A stretch of DNA of 64,000 nucleotides from assembly GCF_014647495.1 (NCBI RefSeq), contig NZ_BMPH01000006.1, positions 152,654 through 216,653 on the forward strand. Direction: 5' to 3'. The notes below the pieces were generated by a model. The model did not search any database. It had not been told where the DNA came from and worked only from the letters and a program-made list of their open reading frames with translations. The translations under genes and the position numbers were made by a program. Positions 18,292-27,207 of this stretch are shown one piece after another. This stretch comes from Glutamicibacter protophormiae. Lineage in GTDB: Bacteria > Actinomycetota > Actinomycetes > Actinomycetales > Micrococcaceae. Position 1 is the stretch's first letter. Every line of letters begins with the position of its first letter.

Positions 18292-19469
18292 GGCAGGTTC
18301 CCTTCGGATGCGGTGCGTCTGGTGCGGACGGCGGCTGGGGCCTGGAAGGAGAGCAGGTGCTCCCAGTCCGGATGCCGGTCGGCCAGCTCCAGGTCTGGCA
18401 GCGCCGCGGCGGCGGCGCGCAGCACCACCTCGGTTTCCATGCGGGCCAGCCCGGCGCCCAGGCAGCGGTGCAGCCCGTAGCCGAACACCAGAGAATCGTC
18501 CTGCGCCTCGGCCAGGGCTCCCCCGGACAGGCGCAGCACCAGCTCCTCGCCCGCGGCGAAGCGTTGGCCGCCCACCTCCGCGTTGGTCCGGGCGATGCGC
18601 CGCCAGGTCGGCACGGAGGAGGCCTGCAGGAGCACCTGCGCCATCACCTGGGCGCTGGCCGCTTCGCCGCCTTCCGGCCGCGCACAGGCGGACCAGCTCC
18701 CGTCGTGCAGGGCGCTGAACAGGGTTCCCTGGATGAGCATGGCGGTGGTTTCCTGCCCGGCGATGCCCAGGAAATAGGCCAGGGAAACGATCCGCCTGGT
18801 ATCCACTCCCGCGCGGTGCAGCGCGGCGTAGAGGTTGCCGTCCCCGCGTTCCAGCGCCTGGTCGACCGTGCCGCGCAGCCAGGCGTGGTATTCGACCGCG
18901 CTGCGGGCCAGCTCCAGCTGGCGCTGCGCGTCCGGCCAGCCCCAGAACAGCTCCAGCGAGTCCCGGCTCCAGCGCTTGAGCCGGTCCATGGGCGGCAGCG
19001 GGGTGCCGGTCAGCCTGGCCATGACCTCCGGCGGGATGACGGCGGCCAGCTCGTCGGCCAGGTCCAGCTCCGCCCCGGTGCGGTAGCCAGGCTGCAGCGC
19101 CCGGCAGAGCTGGCCGGTGCGCCGGGCGATGAATTCGGCCTGGGCGGCGACCTTGGCGGGGCTGAAGAAACCGGCGACCACCCGGCGCACGGCCAGGTGC
19201 TCGGGTCCGGAGGCGCTGGCCAGCACCGGCGGCAGCGCAAAGCGCCCGCGGGCCAGCAGGCGCAGCGTGGCCGGGGCCAGGTCGACCGCGGCATGCAGCG
19301 CGTTGGCCGGGGTGAAGTCTTCGGCGCGGCGCAGGATCTCGCGGACGATCGCCGGGTTCTCGATGCTGCGGTAGCGGTCGGCGATTACCGGCGGGAAGAC
19401 CTGTTCCAGCGGCCGGGCCAGCGGCGCGGAAGCCGCCACCGGGAGGGTTCCGGCGTAGGGGCAGCTCAT
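18288..19469 (-). CDS. Divergent cytochrome P450 in the biotin operon (BioI-like role proposed)
   Basis: A 393-residue cytochrome P450, soluble, with no membrane anchor. The heme loop FGYGLHRCLGAG is intact (Cys336), the I-helix oxygen-activation motif reads AGQETT (237-242), and HLAVRRVV (91-98) matches the heme-propionate H-x-x-x-R. The K-helix motif ExxR is absent: the aligned residues are QVLL (278-281). About 13 residues of the meander (the N-R-D-P...F region) are missing between GEEL and FGYG. Overlaps of 4 nt with both bioF and bioD show it is a true operon member. Bacillus BioI, also a P450, makes pimeloyl-ACP by cleaving acyl-ACP; the same role is inferred here, not shown. Confidence 0.9.
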   Translation of the reverse strand: MSCPYAGTLPVAASAPLARPLEQVFPPVIADRYRSIENPAIVREILRRAEDFTPANALHAAVDLAPATLRLLARGRFALPPVLASASGPEHLAVRRVVAGFFSPAKVAAQAEFIARRTGQLCRALQPGYRTGAELDLADELAAVIPPEVMARLTGTPLPPMDRLKRWSRDSLELFWGWPDAQRQLELARSAVEYHAWLRGTVDQALERGDGNLYAALHRAGVDTRRIVSLAYFLGIAGQETTAMLIQGTLFSALHDGSWSACARPEGGEAASAQVMAQVLLQASSVPTWRRIARTNAEVGGQRFAAGEELVLRLSGGALAEAQDDSLVFGYGLHRCLGAGLARMETEVVLRAAAAALPDLELADRHPDWEHLLSFQAPAAVRTRRTASEGNLP

Positions 19470-20656
19470 GATTCGACCTCCTTGATGGTGCGGGCCACCG
19501 TCTCCAGGACGGCGGCGAGGGTGTCGGGGTGATGGTGCGCGTGGGCGGTCAGGCGCAGCCGGGAGATGCCGTCGGGCACGCTGGGCGGCCGGAAGCAATT
19601 GACCGCGCAGCCGCGTTCGCGCAGCAGCGCCGCGGCCGCGGCGGCCTGGCCGGGGGTGCGCATGCGCACCGACTGCACGGCTCCGGCCGCGGGGTCGATG
19701 CGGCCGGCCAGCCGCGCGTGGGCGGCCAGAGTGTCGCGGATCAGCCGGGTGTTCGCCGCCAGCGCGGCGATGCGCTCGGTGGTGGCCAGGTCCAGCGCCG
19801 CCCGCGCCCCGGCCGCGGCGGCCGGGGCCAGCGCGGTGTCGAAGATGAAGGTGCGGGCGGTGTTCAGCAGGTGCTCGCGCCACAGCTGCGCCTGCGGCCC
19901 GCCGAGCAGCACCACGCCGCCCTGGGCGCCCAGCGCCTTGGACAGGGTGGCGGTCGCCAGCACGTGGCCTGCCTGTTCCAACCCGGCGGCGCGCACCGCG
20001 GATCCGCCGGGCACCGCGGCCAGCGAGTGCGCCTCGTCCACCAGCAGCAGCGCGCCGTACTGCGCGCACAGGGCGGCGGCCCGTTCCAGCGGCGCCGCGT
20101 CGCCGAGCACCGAATAGATCGATTCGAGCACCAGCACCACCCGCGGCTTCGGGGCCGGCGCGTCGCGGTTGGCGCGCAGCAGGGCTTCGGCGGCGGCCAG
20201 GTTGTTGTGTTCGAAGCTGTGCCAGGCGGCGCCGGAGAGCTTGGCCCCGTCGATCAGGCTGGCGTGGGCGTGGGCGTCGAGCAGGAACAGGCTGCCCGGC
20301 CCGCCCAGCGCGCCGAGCACCCCGAGGTTCGCGGTGTAGCCGCTGGAGAAGACCAGCGCCTGCGCGCGGCCGGTGTAGTCGCACAGCGCGGTTTCCAGTT
20401 CGCGGTGGATGCCCCAAGTGCCGGAGGCGACCCGGCTGGCACTGGCGCCGGCTCCCACCGTGCACAGGGCGTTGATGGCCGCGGTGCGCACCAGCGGGTG
20501 CGCGCTCAGGCCCAGGTAGTCGTTGGAGGCCAGGTCGTAGAGGTCGGCGCGGGCGCTGTCGGCGCGCTGCATGTCCCGCTTGGCGCGCACCGCCGCCCGG
20601 CCGCGCAGCCACCCGTCCCACGCCGTCGCGGCGGGCGCCGCCGTCAGCTCACTCAC
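19466..20656 (-). CDS. bioF: 8-amino-7-oxononanoate synthase BioF
   Basis: A 396-residue PLP enzyme of the alpha-oxoamine synthase family. It condenses pimeloyl-ACP or -CoA with L-alanine. Visible signposts: LASNDYLGLSAHP (residues 43-55), FSSGYTANLGVLGAL, the aspartate motif LLVDEAHSLA, and TATLSKALGAQGG carrying the PLP lysine near residue 242. The start overlaps bioA by 8 nt and the end overlaps the P450 start by 4 nt (TCATGA region), so translation is tightly coupled. Confidence 0.95.
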   Translation of the reverse strand: MSELTAAPAATAWDGWLRGRAAVRAKRDMQRADSARADLYDLASNDYLGLSAHPLVRTAAINALCTVGAGASASRVASGTWGIHRELETALCDYTGRAQALVFSSGYTANLGVLGALGGPGSLFLLDAHAHASLIDGAKLSGAAWHSFEHNNLAAAEALLRANRDAPAPKPRVVLVLESIYSVLGDAAPLERAAALCAQYGALLLVDEAHSLAAVPGGSAVRAAGLEQAGHVLATATLSKALGAQGGVVLLGGPQAQLWREHLLNTARTFIFDTALAPAAAAGARAALDLATTERIAALAANTRLIRDTLAAHARLAGRIDPAAGAVQSVRMRTPGQAAAAAALLRERGCAVNCFRPPSVPDGISRLRLTAHAHHHPDTLAAVLETVARTIKEVES

Positions 20657-22010
20657 CGTGCACCTCGGCGACCGCCGCGGTGAGGGCCGATCCCAGGGTC
20701 CGCAGCTGGTCCTCGGTGCAGATGTAGGGCGGCATGACGTAGACCAGGTCGCGGAAGGGGCGCACCCAGGCGCCGCGCTGGACCGCGGCGCGGGTCACCG
20801 CAGCCACCTGCACCGGTGCCTGCAGCTGGATCACCCCGACCCCGCCGAGCACACGCACCTGGCGCACGCCGGGCAGCGCCCGGGTGCCGGCCAGCGAACT
20901 GCTCAGCCCGCGTTCAAGCCGGGCGACCTGGGCTTGCCAGGGGGCCTGCCCGGGGGCGGTGCCGGCCGGCCCGGCGAGCAGGTCCAGCGAGGCGCAGGCC
21001 ACCGCGCAGGCCAGCGGGTTGCCCATGAAGGTGGGCCCGTGCAGCAGCGCGGAGCCGGCGGTTCCGGCGCCCGAATCCAGCGCCGCGGCGACCGCTGCGG
21101 TGCAGAGCATCGCGGCCAGGGAGAGGTAGCCGCCGGTCAGCGCCTTGCCCACGCACATGATGTCCGGCTCGATGCCGGCGTGCTGCGCGGCGAACAGCTT
21201 GCCGGTGCGGCCGAAGCCGGTGGCGATCTCGTCGAGGATCAGCAGCATCCGGTGCTCGTCGGCGATCTCGCGCAGCACCTGCAGCACCCGCGGCGGGTAG
21301 ATGAACATGCCGCCGGCGCCCTGCAGCAGCGGCTCGCAGATGATCCCGGCCAGCGTCCCGGCGTGCTGCGCGGCCATCCGGCGGGCCCGGGTCTCCCAGA
21401 GCTGGAGCTCGTCCTCGTCGTAGATCCAGTCCCCGGCGATGGTGCGTTCGGCGGCCGGCGGGCGGGGCAGGAACAGCTGTTCGCGCGCCAGCGGGGCGAA
21501 GGCCGCGTGCATGCCGTCCACCGGGTCGCAGACGCTCATGGCGGCGAAGGTGTCGCCGTGGTAGCCGCCGCGCAGCGCCAGGAAGCGGCGGCGTTCGGGG
21601 CGGCCGCAGGCGTCCTGGTACTGCAGGGCCAGCTTCAGCGCGACCTCCACGCTGATGGATCCGGAGTCGGCCAGGAACACGTGGCGCAGGCCCTCAGGGG
21701 CCAGTTCCACCAGCCGTTCGGCCAGCTCGATGGCCGGCTGGTGGGTCAGCCCGCCGAACATCACGTGGCTGAAGGCGTCAATCTGGGCATGCGCGGCGGC
21801 ATCCAGCGCCGGGTTGCGGTAGCCGTGCACCATGGACCACCAGGAGGCCATGCCGTCGATGACCCGGTGCTCGGCGCCCTGCGCGTCGCGCAGCGTGAGC
21901 TCGGCCCCGCCGGCCGCGGTGACCGCGTAGTGCGCCCCGGCATCCAGCGGCGCGTACGGGTGCCAGAGCAGCCCTGCATCCCGGGTCAGAAGGTCGGTGG
22001 CGGTTTTCAT
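20649..22010 (-). CDS. bioA: Adenosylmethionine-8-amino-7-oxononanoate aminotransferase BioA
   Basis: A 453-residue class III aminotransferase, which uses S-adenosylmethionine as amino donor to make 7,8-diaminopelargonate. Segments: LLWHPYAPL at residues 14-22, [15 protein letters not shown] (typical of BioA), [16 protein letters not shown] (PLP phosphate), [14 protein letters not shown] (PLP Asp), and CVGKALTGG with the Schiff-base lysine. Its start overlaps the bioB stop by 4 nt. Length is near the usual 430-450. Confidence 0.96.
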   Translation of the reverse strand: MKTATDLLTRDAGLLWHPYAPLDAGAHYAVTAAGGAELTLRDAQGAEHRVIDGMASWWSMVHGYRNPALDAAAHAQIDAFSHVMFGGLTHQPAIELAERLVELAPEGLRHVFLADSGSISVEVALKLALQYQDACGRPERRRFLALRGGYHGDTFAAMSVCDPVDGMHAAFAPLAREQLFLPRPPAAERTIAGDWIYDEDELQLWETRARRMAAQHAGTLAGIICEPLLQGAGGMFIYPPRVLQVLREIADEHRMLLILDEIATGFGRTGKLFAAQHAGIEPDIMCVGKALTGGYLSLAAMLCTAAVAAALDSGAGTAGSALLHGPTFMGNPLACAVACASLDLLAGPAGTAPGQAPWQAQVARLERGLSSSLAGTRALPGVRQVRVLGGVGVIQLQAPVQVAAVTRAAVQRGAWVRPFRDLVYVMPPYICTEDQLRTLGSALTAAVAEVHGE

Positions 22011-23266
22011 GCGTTCGGGCCCTGCTGGGTTCCGGCACCGCGGCGGCGCAGCACCGGTTCGCGCGCGGCGCTGGGCCCGCAGCCGGCGGCGGCGCTGCCG
22101 CAGCCGGGTGCGTCGGCGGAAGCGGACGGGCCGCAGCCGGTGCCGCAGCCGCTGGCGCAGCCCCCGGCCGGGGCTTGCTCCTCGTGGGCCGCGGCCGCGT
22201 GCGCGGCTTCGCGCAGGCGGCGGGCGACGTCTGCGGGGCTGGAGGCTTCCTGGCCCAGGACCACGAAGCCGGCGTCGGCGATCATGTCCAGGTCCTTGGC
22301 CGCGCCCTGGCCTTCGCTGGTGAGGTAGTCGCCCAGGAAGATGGAATTGGCGACCTCCAGCGCGGTGGACTGCAGCGAGCGCAGGTGCATCTCGCGGCCG
22401 CCGGCGATGCGCAGCTCCTTGTCCGGGCAGGCCAGCCGCACCAGGGCCAGGATGCGCAGGCAGGCCAGCGGGGTGAGCAGCCAGGTGCCCTCCATGGGGG
22501 TGCCGTCGAAGGGCATCAGGAAGTTGACCGGGATGGACTCCGAGCCCAGCTCGCGCAGCGCGAAGACGGCTTCGACGAGCTGCTCGGGCGTTTCGCCCAG
22601 GCCCACGATGAGCCCGGAGCAGGAGGACAGCCCGGCGGACTGGGCCTGCTGCACGGTGTCCACCCGGTCCTGGTAGCTGTGCGAGGTGCAGATCTCCGGG
22701 TAGAGCGATTCGGAGGTGTTCAGGTTGTGGTTGTAGGCATCCGCCCCGGCGTCCTTCAGCCGGGCGGCCTGCCCGTCCTTCAGGATGCCCAGGCAGGCGC
22801 AGACCTCCACCTGCGGGTGCTCGCCCTTGAGCTGTTCCACCATGGTGGCCACGCGGTCCACGTCCCGGTCGGTGGGGCCCTTGCCGGAGGCGACCATGCA
22901 GACCCGCGAGGCGCCGCCGGCGATGCCGTAGCCGGCCTGGGCGACGGCCTCGTCAGGCTTGAGCCAGGTGTACTTCAGGATTTCGGCCTTCGAGCCCAGG
23001 CGCTGGGAGCAGTAGGTGCAGTCCTCCGGGCACAGCCCGGACTTCAGGTTGACCAGGTAGTTGACCTTGACGGTGTTGCCGAAGTGCTGGCGGCGCAGGG
23101 TGCCGGCGGCGCCGACCAGCGGCAGCGTGGCGAAGTCCGGGGTGGCCAGCACCGCCAGCGCCTCGGCTTCGGTGATCCGGTGTCCGGAGGCGATCCGGGC
23201 GGCGAGCTCGTCGGCGTCGAGGAGCGCGGGCTGGGCGGTTTCTGCGGCTGCGGTATCCAAGGTCAT
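22007..23266 (-). CDS. bioB: Biotin synthase BioB with Cys-rich C-terminal tail
   Basis: A 419-residue radical-SAM enzyme that inserts sulfur into dethiobiotin. CPEDCTYC holds the [4Fe-4S] cysteines (79, 83, 86); NLNTSE and the [11 protein letters not shown] region (Arg ligand of the auxiliary cluster) are present. The core ends near residue 355. It is followed by about 60 extra residues with [12 protein letters not shown] and [10 protein letters not shown] repeats (seven Cys), then a basic end. The start 23266 has GGAAAGG upstream. It is the first gene of the operon and directly follows two inverted operators. Standard BioB is about 320-350 residues, so the tail is unusual. Confidence 0.96.
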   Translation of the reverse strand: MTLDTAAAETAQPALLDADELAARIASGHRITEAEALAVLATPDFATLPLVGAAGTLRRQHFGNTVKVNYLVNLKSGLCPEDCTYCSQRLGSKAEILKYTWLKPDEAVAQAGYGIAGGASRVCMVASGKGPTDRDVDRVATMVEQLKGEHPQVEVCACLGILKDGQAARLKDAGADAYNHNLNTSESLYPEICTSHSYQDRVDTVQQAQSAGLSSCSGLIVGLGETPEQLVEAVFALRELGSESIPVNFLMPFDGTPMEGTWLLTPLACLRILALVRLACPDKELRIAGGREMHLRSLQSTALEVANSIFLGDYLTSEGQGAAKDLDMIADAGFVVLGQEASSPADVARRLREAAHAAAAHEEQAPAGGCASGCGTGCGPSASADAPGCGSAAAGCGPSAAREPVLRRRGAGTQQGPNA

Positions 23267-23339
23267 GGGGTGCCTTTCCAACGGGAGCACCGCGTCCGGA
23301 TCCTGCCGGCGAGGAGAATGTTCTTCAGGCGCGGCATCC

Positions 23340-23354
23340 TTGAACGGTGTTCAA
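23340..23354. promoter_or_regulatory. BioQ-like operator 1 (bioB proximal)
   Basis: TTGAACGGTGTTCAA, a perfect 6+3+6 palindrome 74 nt upstream of the bioB start. It resembles the TGAAC-N3-GTTAC sites bound by the TetR-type repressor BioQ in Corynebacterium and Mycobacterium. No bioQ gene is in the window. Confidence 0.7.
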
Positions 23355-23395
23355 TGTATGTTGATTACACACCGTACACCCTTGCGGGAGTTTTC

Positions 23396-23410
23396 TTGAA
23401 CACCGTTCAA
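23396..23410. promoter_or_regulatory. BioQ-like operator 2 (bioB distal)
   Basis: TTGAACACCGTTCAA, the exact reverse complement of operator 1, with centres 56 bp apart. The bioB promoter probably lies between or over the two sites. The gap from here to the HIT gene (23411-23767) holds only the HIT terminator and no convincing gene. Confidence 0.7.
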
Positions 23411-23683
23411 CTATGTGTCCCGGGCGCCGCATGCGCCGAAAAGTCCCTGCAGCCGCCGGGAGGTTTCGAGGCGCCGCGGTGTCGCGCCGGATGGGCGACG
23501 TGCTGATTTCGGCTTGATTCCAGGGGATCACGCCCGCCGCGCAGCCATCCGCCGGGCACCTGTTCCGCCGCGCGGGGCACGCCCCGGCCGGCTGCGCGCA
23601 CGCGCTTCAAAAGTGCTTCGTGTTTCGGGAGGCGATCACCCCTGAAGCCGCCGTCAATCACCGCGGAACGGCGTCCGGGCAGC

Positions 23684-23733
23684 AAAAAGCGCGCCGCGGC
23701 CCGGAAGGGAATTCCTTCCGGGCCGCGGCGCGC
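23684..23733 (-). terminator. Rho-independent terminator of the thrS-HIT unit
   Basis: Perfect 20-bp GC-rich stem (23689-23708 with 23714-23733), 5-nt loop, followed on the minus strand by TTTTTGC. Located 35 nt after the HIT gene stop. One of the clearest intrinsic terminators in the window. Confidence 0.92.
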
Positions 23734-23767
23734 CCAAGCGGCGTACCGCCTCGGGGTGGTGCCCGGC

Positions 23768-24328
23768 CTATTCGACGTCCAGCCACGCCGTAGCGATGGC
23801 TTCGCGCACCTCGGACAGGGTCTGCGGAATCGCCTTGGTCTGGGCGATGATCGGGAAGAAGTTCCCGTCGCCGCTCCAGCGCGGCACCACGTGCTGGTGC
23901 AGGTGCGCGGCGATCCCGGCTCCCCCGGCTTCGCCCTGGTTCATGCCCAGGTTGAAGCCGGCGGGGTTGGACACCGCGCGCAGCACCCGCATCGACTTCT
24001 GCGCCAGGGCCGCCATTTCCGCGGTTTCCTCCAGCGTGATGTCGGTGTAGTTCGGCACGTGGCGGTACGGGCAGATCAGCAAGTGCCCCGGGTTGTAGGG
24101 GAACAAGTTCAGGATCACGAAGCAGGTTTCCCCGCGGTGCACGATCAGCGCCTCGCCGTCGGTGCGGCCCGGGCCGGCGCAGAAGGGGCAGCTCGCCTCG
24201 TCCTTGACCTGGTCCTGGCCGCCCTTGATGTAGGCCATCCGGTAGGGAGTCCACAAGCGTTGGAACGAGTCGGGCACGCCGGCGAGTTCGAAATCGTCGG
24301 TGACCTGTGCGTCCTGCGGATACTGCAT
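23768..24328 (-). CDS. HIT domain protein (AP4A phosphorylase type)
   Basis: A 186-residue histidine-triad protein with the catalytic HLHQHVVPRW near residue 147 and a zinc-like CPFC pair near residue 47. It matches the actinobacterial HIT proteins related to Mycobacterium Rv2613c, an AP4A phosphorylase. Threonyl-tRNA synthetase can make AP4A, and thrS lies directly upstream (28 nt). The same thrS-HIT order is found in many actinobacteria, so disposal of diadenosine polyphosphates is a sensible role. A strong terminator follows. Confidence 0.92.
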   Translation of the reverse strand: MQYPQDAQVTDDFELAGVPDSFQRLWTPYRMAYIKGGQDQVKDEASCPFCAGPGRTDGEALIVHRGETCFVILNLFPYNPGHLLICPYRHVPNYTDITLEETAEMAALAQKSMRVLRAVSNPAGFNLGMNQGEAGGAGIAAHLHQHVVPRWSGDGNFFPIIAQTKAIPQTLSEVREAIATAWLDVE

Positions 24329-24356
24329 GCTGGTGGACTCCCTTGTTGCGGTGTGC

Positions 24357-26372
24357 TTAGTTGTTGTTGTCGCGGCTCTTGATGGCGGTCACGATGCGGG
24401 CAACCGCCTCGTCGACCGGCACCTGGTTGTCCTGGCTGCCATCGCGGAAACGGAAGGAGACCGCGTTGGCTTCGGAATCCTCGCCGCCGGCGATGAGCAC
24501 AAACGGGATCTTCTCCTTGGACGCATTGCGGATCTTCTTCGGGAAGCGATCCGAGGAGTCATCCAGCTCCACGCGTACGCCGGCGGCCTTGAGCTTCGCG
24601 ACGACCTCGGCGAGGTAGTCGTTGAAGGCCTCGGCCACCGGAATGGCGCGGACCTGCACCGGGGCAAGCCAGGCCGGGAAGGCGCCGGCGTAGTGCTCGG
24701 TGAGCACACCCAGGAAGCGTTCGATCGACCCGAACTTGGCGGCGTGGATCATCACCGGCTCCTGGCGGGAGCCGTCGGCGGCCTGGTACTCCAGGCCGAA
24801 GCGTGCCGGCTGGTTGAAGTCGTACTGCACGGTGCCCATCTGCCAGGTGCGGCCGATGGCGTCCTTGGCCTGGACCGAGATCTTCGGGCCGTAGAACGCC
24901 GCGCCGCCCGGGTCGGCGACCAGCTCGACGCCGGTTTCGGTGGCCACGCGCTCCAGCACCGCGGTGGCTTCCGCCCACTGCTCGTCGGAGCCGATGAACT
25001 TGTCCGACTCCGGATCGCGGGTGGACAACTCCAGGTAGAAGTCGTCCAGGCCGAAGTCCTTGAGCAGGGACAGCATGAAGTTCAGCAGGTGCTCGACCTC
25101 GGCCGGGGCCTGCTCCTTGGTGACGTAGGAGTGCGAGTCGTCCTGGGCGAAGCCGCGCACGCGGGTCAGGCCGTGGACCACGCCGGACTTCTCGTAGCGG
25201 TAGACGTGGCCGAACTCGAACAGGCGCAGCGGCAGTTCGCGGTAGGAGCGTCCGCGGCCGCGGAAGATCAGGTTGTGCATCGGGCAGTTCATGGCCTTCA
25301 GGCGGTATTCCTGGCCCTGCTTGGTGATGTTGCCGTCTTCGTCGCGCTCTTCATCGATGTGCAGCGCCGGGAACATGGTGTCCGCGTAGTACGGCAGGTG
25401 GCCCGAGGTGTGGAACAGCCCGTCCTTGGAGATGTGCGGGGTGCCCACGTACTGGAAGCCTTCTTCCACGTGGCGGTCGCGCACGTAGTCTTCCATCTCG
25501 CGCTTGATGATGCCGCCCTTGGGGTGGAACACCGGCAGGCCCGAGCCCAGCTCGTCCGGGAAGGAGAACAGGTCCAGCTCGGCGCCCAGCTTGCGGTGGT
25601 CGCGGCGCTCGGCCTCGGCCAGGCGCTCCTGGTAGGCCTTCAGGTCTTCCTTGGTCGGCCAGGCGGTGCCGTAGATGCGCTGCAGCTGCTTGTTCTTTTC
25701 GCTGCCCAGCCAGTAGGCGGCGGCCGAACGGGTCAGCGAGAAGGCGTTCTTGATCAGCTTGGTGTTCGGCAGGTGCGGGCCGCGGCACAGGTCCTTCCAG
25801 ACCGTTTCGCCGGACTTGCGGTCCACGTTGTCGTAAATGGTGGTTTCGCCGGCGGCGACCTCGACGGTCACGCCTTCGCCGGAGGTGTCGGCCGAATCGG
25901 CCTTGGCCAGCAGCTCGCACTTGTACGGCTCGTTGACCATCTCGGCCTTGGCCTCCTGGGGGGAGACCTCGCGGCGGGCGAAGAGCTGGTTCTGGTTGAC
26001 GATCTTGAGCATCATCTTTTCCAGCTGCTTCAGGTCTTCGGGGGTGAACGGCTCGTCCACGTCGAAGTCGAAGTAGAAGCCGTCGGTGATGTACGGGCCG
26101 ATGCCTAGCTTGGCATCGGGACGCAGCTGCTGCACCGCCTGGGCCATCACGTGGGCGGTCGAGTGGCGCAACACCTCCAGACCCTCGGGGTCGGCGATGG
26201 TTACCTGGGTGACAGTGGTTCCGGCTTCGAGTTCGCGGGACAGGTCTCGCAGTACGCCGTCGACGTGCATGACTACCACGTCTTTGTCCTTGGCGAAGAA
26301 CTGCAAACCGGTCGTTCCCGCGTCCACCTGTACCTGCTCGCCGTCGATGGTGAGAGTCAGCTGCTCGCTCAT
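24357..26372 (-). CDS. thrS: Threonine--tRNA ligase
   Basis: A 671-residue class II synthetase that charges tRNA(Thr). The order is: N-terminal TGS domain ([17 protein letters not shown]), the editing/second additional domain with [16 protein letters not shown], then the catalytic core. Core signposts include [10 protein letters not shown], the zinc Cys in [12 protein letters not shown], class II motif 2 around [18 protein letters not shown], and the anticodon-binding domain at the C-terminus. Length fits actinobacterial ThrRS. No T-box leader is visible in the 110 nt upstream. Confidence 0.97.
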   Translation of the reverse strand: MSEQLTLTIDGEQVQVDAGTTGLQFFAKDKDVVVMHVDGVLRDLSRELEAGTTVTQVTIADPEGLEVLRHSTAHVMAQAVQQLRPDAKLGIGPYITDGFYFDFDVDEPFTPEDLKQLEKMMLKIVNQNQLFARREVSPQEAKAEMVNEPYKCELLAKADSADTSGEGVTVEVAAGETTIYDNVDRKSGETVWKDLCRGPHLPNTKLIKNAFSLTRSAAAYWLGSEKNKQLQRIYGTAWPTKEDLKAYQERLAEAERRDHRKLGAELDLFSFPDELGSGLPVFHPKGGIIKREMEDYVRDRHVEEGFQYVGTPHISKDGLFHTSGHLPYYADTMFPALHIDEERDEDGNITKQGQEYRLKAMNCPMHNLIFRGRGRSYRELPLRLFEFGHVYRYEKSGVVHGLTRVRGFAQDDSHSYVTKEQAPAEVEHLLNFMLSLLKDFGLDDFYLELSTRDPESDKFIGSDEQWAEATAVLERVATETGVELVADPGGAAFYGPKISVQAKDAIGRTWQMGTVQYDFNQPARFGLEYQAADGSRQEPVMIHAAKFGSIERFLGVLTEHYAGAFPAWLAPVQVRAIPVAEAFNDYLAEVVAKLKAAGVRVELDDSSDRFPKKIRNASKEKIPFVLIAGGEDSEANAVSFRFRDGSQDNQVPVDEAVARIVTAIKSRDNNN

Positions 26373-26480
26373 GAGATCGGGTTCTACCTTTCAATCTGTG
26401 ATGGCTTCATAGCTTGTGGCATACCTTGGCCACAGCCAGCCAGAACCCAGTTTAGTTCAGCATCGCCCCGCGCAACCGGT

Positions 26481-27128
26481 TCACTTCGGCTTTTGTGTCG
26501 ATTGTCCGGCCGAGTGTGACCCGTTCAACAGCTCATCGGCCGAGAGCAGCCCCGAGTAGTGCCACAGCTTGCGCTCGGAGATCGGCTGCGCGGTGGCGAC
26601 CTTCCCGTTCTCCTGGTCCTTGCGGAAGGCGGGGATCACCTGGTCCAGCCGGCGTTGCAGTTCCTGGCGCTCGTCATCGGTGAGCATCAGGTTGCTGGTG
26701 CTCAGCTGCGCCAGGTCCTCCCGGATCTCGCCGCCGTCGTACCACTGCTGGGCGTGGGCCAGCGTGGCTTCGAGGCGCCGCTGCTCGTCGTGGATGACCT
26801 GCCCGAGATAGGCGTTCATGGCGGTGGCCGAACCGTCTTCGCTGCGGTCCGCAGGCTGGCCCGTGGTGTAGCCGGTGGCGGCCGGACGCCAGACGCGGTC
26901 GCGCTTGTCGCGAGCCAGCTCCGGGGCTTCCTCGATCATCTCCGCCTTGGCCAGCTCGCGCAGGTGGAAGCTGACCTTGTTCGGCGCGAGGCCCAGCAGC
27001 TCCCCGATGTCCGAGGCCCGCCCGGTGCGCATGGCCGCCAGCGCGTCGAAGATCTGCCGGCGCAGCGGGTTGGCCATGGCCTTGAGCATGGGAGTGGTGA
27101 ACGTGACGTTCGACTGTGGTTGCGTCAT
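26481..27128 (-). CDS. ArsR-type winged-helix regulator
   Basis: A 215-residue regulator. The N-terminal helix-turn-helix of the ArsR/HTH_20 type starts at LKAMANPLRRQIFDAL (about residues 14-29) and continues with SDIGELLGLAPNKVSFHLREL. The C-terminal half is helical and charged, with no metal-binding motif, so a small-molecule or drug signal is more likely than metal. It is divergent from an MFS exporter with a long perfect inverted repeat between them. The start MTQPQSN (27128) was chosen over 27164; TATGCT lies 6 nt upstream, so the mRNA may be leaderless. Confidence 0.88.
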   Translation of the reverse strand: MTQPQSNVTFTTPMLKAMANPLRRQIFDALAAMRTGRASDIGELLGLAPNKVSFHLRELAKAEMIEEAPELARDKRDRVWRPAATGYTTGQPADRSEDGSATAMNAYLGQVIHDEQRRLEATLAHAQQWYDGGEIREDLAQLSTSNLMLTDDERQELQRRLDQVIPAFRKDQENGKVATAQPISERKLWHYSGLLSADELLNGSHSAGQSTQKPK

Positions 27129-27150
27129 GGATTCAGCATAACAATTGCCC

Positions 27151-27188
27151 AAATAAAGTTGCACAAGTTCTATTGCGCAACTTTATTT
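27151..27188. promoter_or_regulatory. 12-bp perfect inverted repeat between regulator and exporter
   Basis: AAATAAAGTTGC (27151-27162) is repeated in inverted form at 27177-27188 with a 14-bp spacer, in the 79-nt gap between the divergent regulator and MFS genes. It covers the expected promoters of both, so it is the likely operator for the ArsR-type protein. Confidence 0.65.
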
Positions 27189-27207
27189 GCGGGTTTATGG
27201 TGGGTGC

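Noticed and set aside
23407..23685. 92-codon minus-strand ORF upstream of bioB
   Set aside because: Overlaps operator 2 and abuts the HIT terminator, has no ribosome site, and its composition is random.
24300..26108. 602-codon frame antisense to thrS
   Set aside because: Low-complexity Val/Leu/Gly translation without motifs; thrS is unambiguous.
26373..26480. T-box leader before thrS
   Set aside because: No T-box sequence or antiterminator fold visible in the 108-nt gap.
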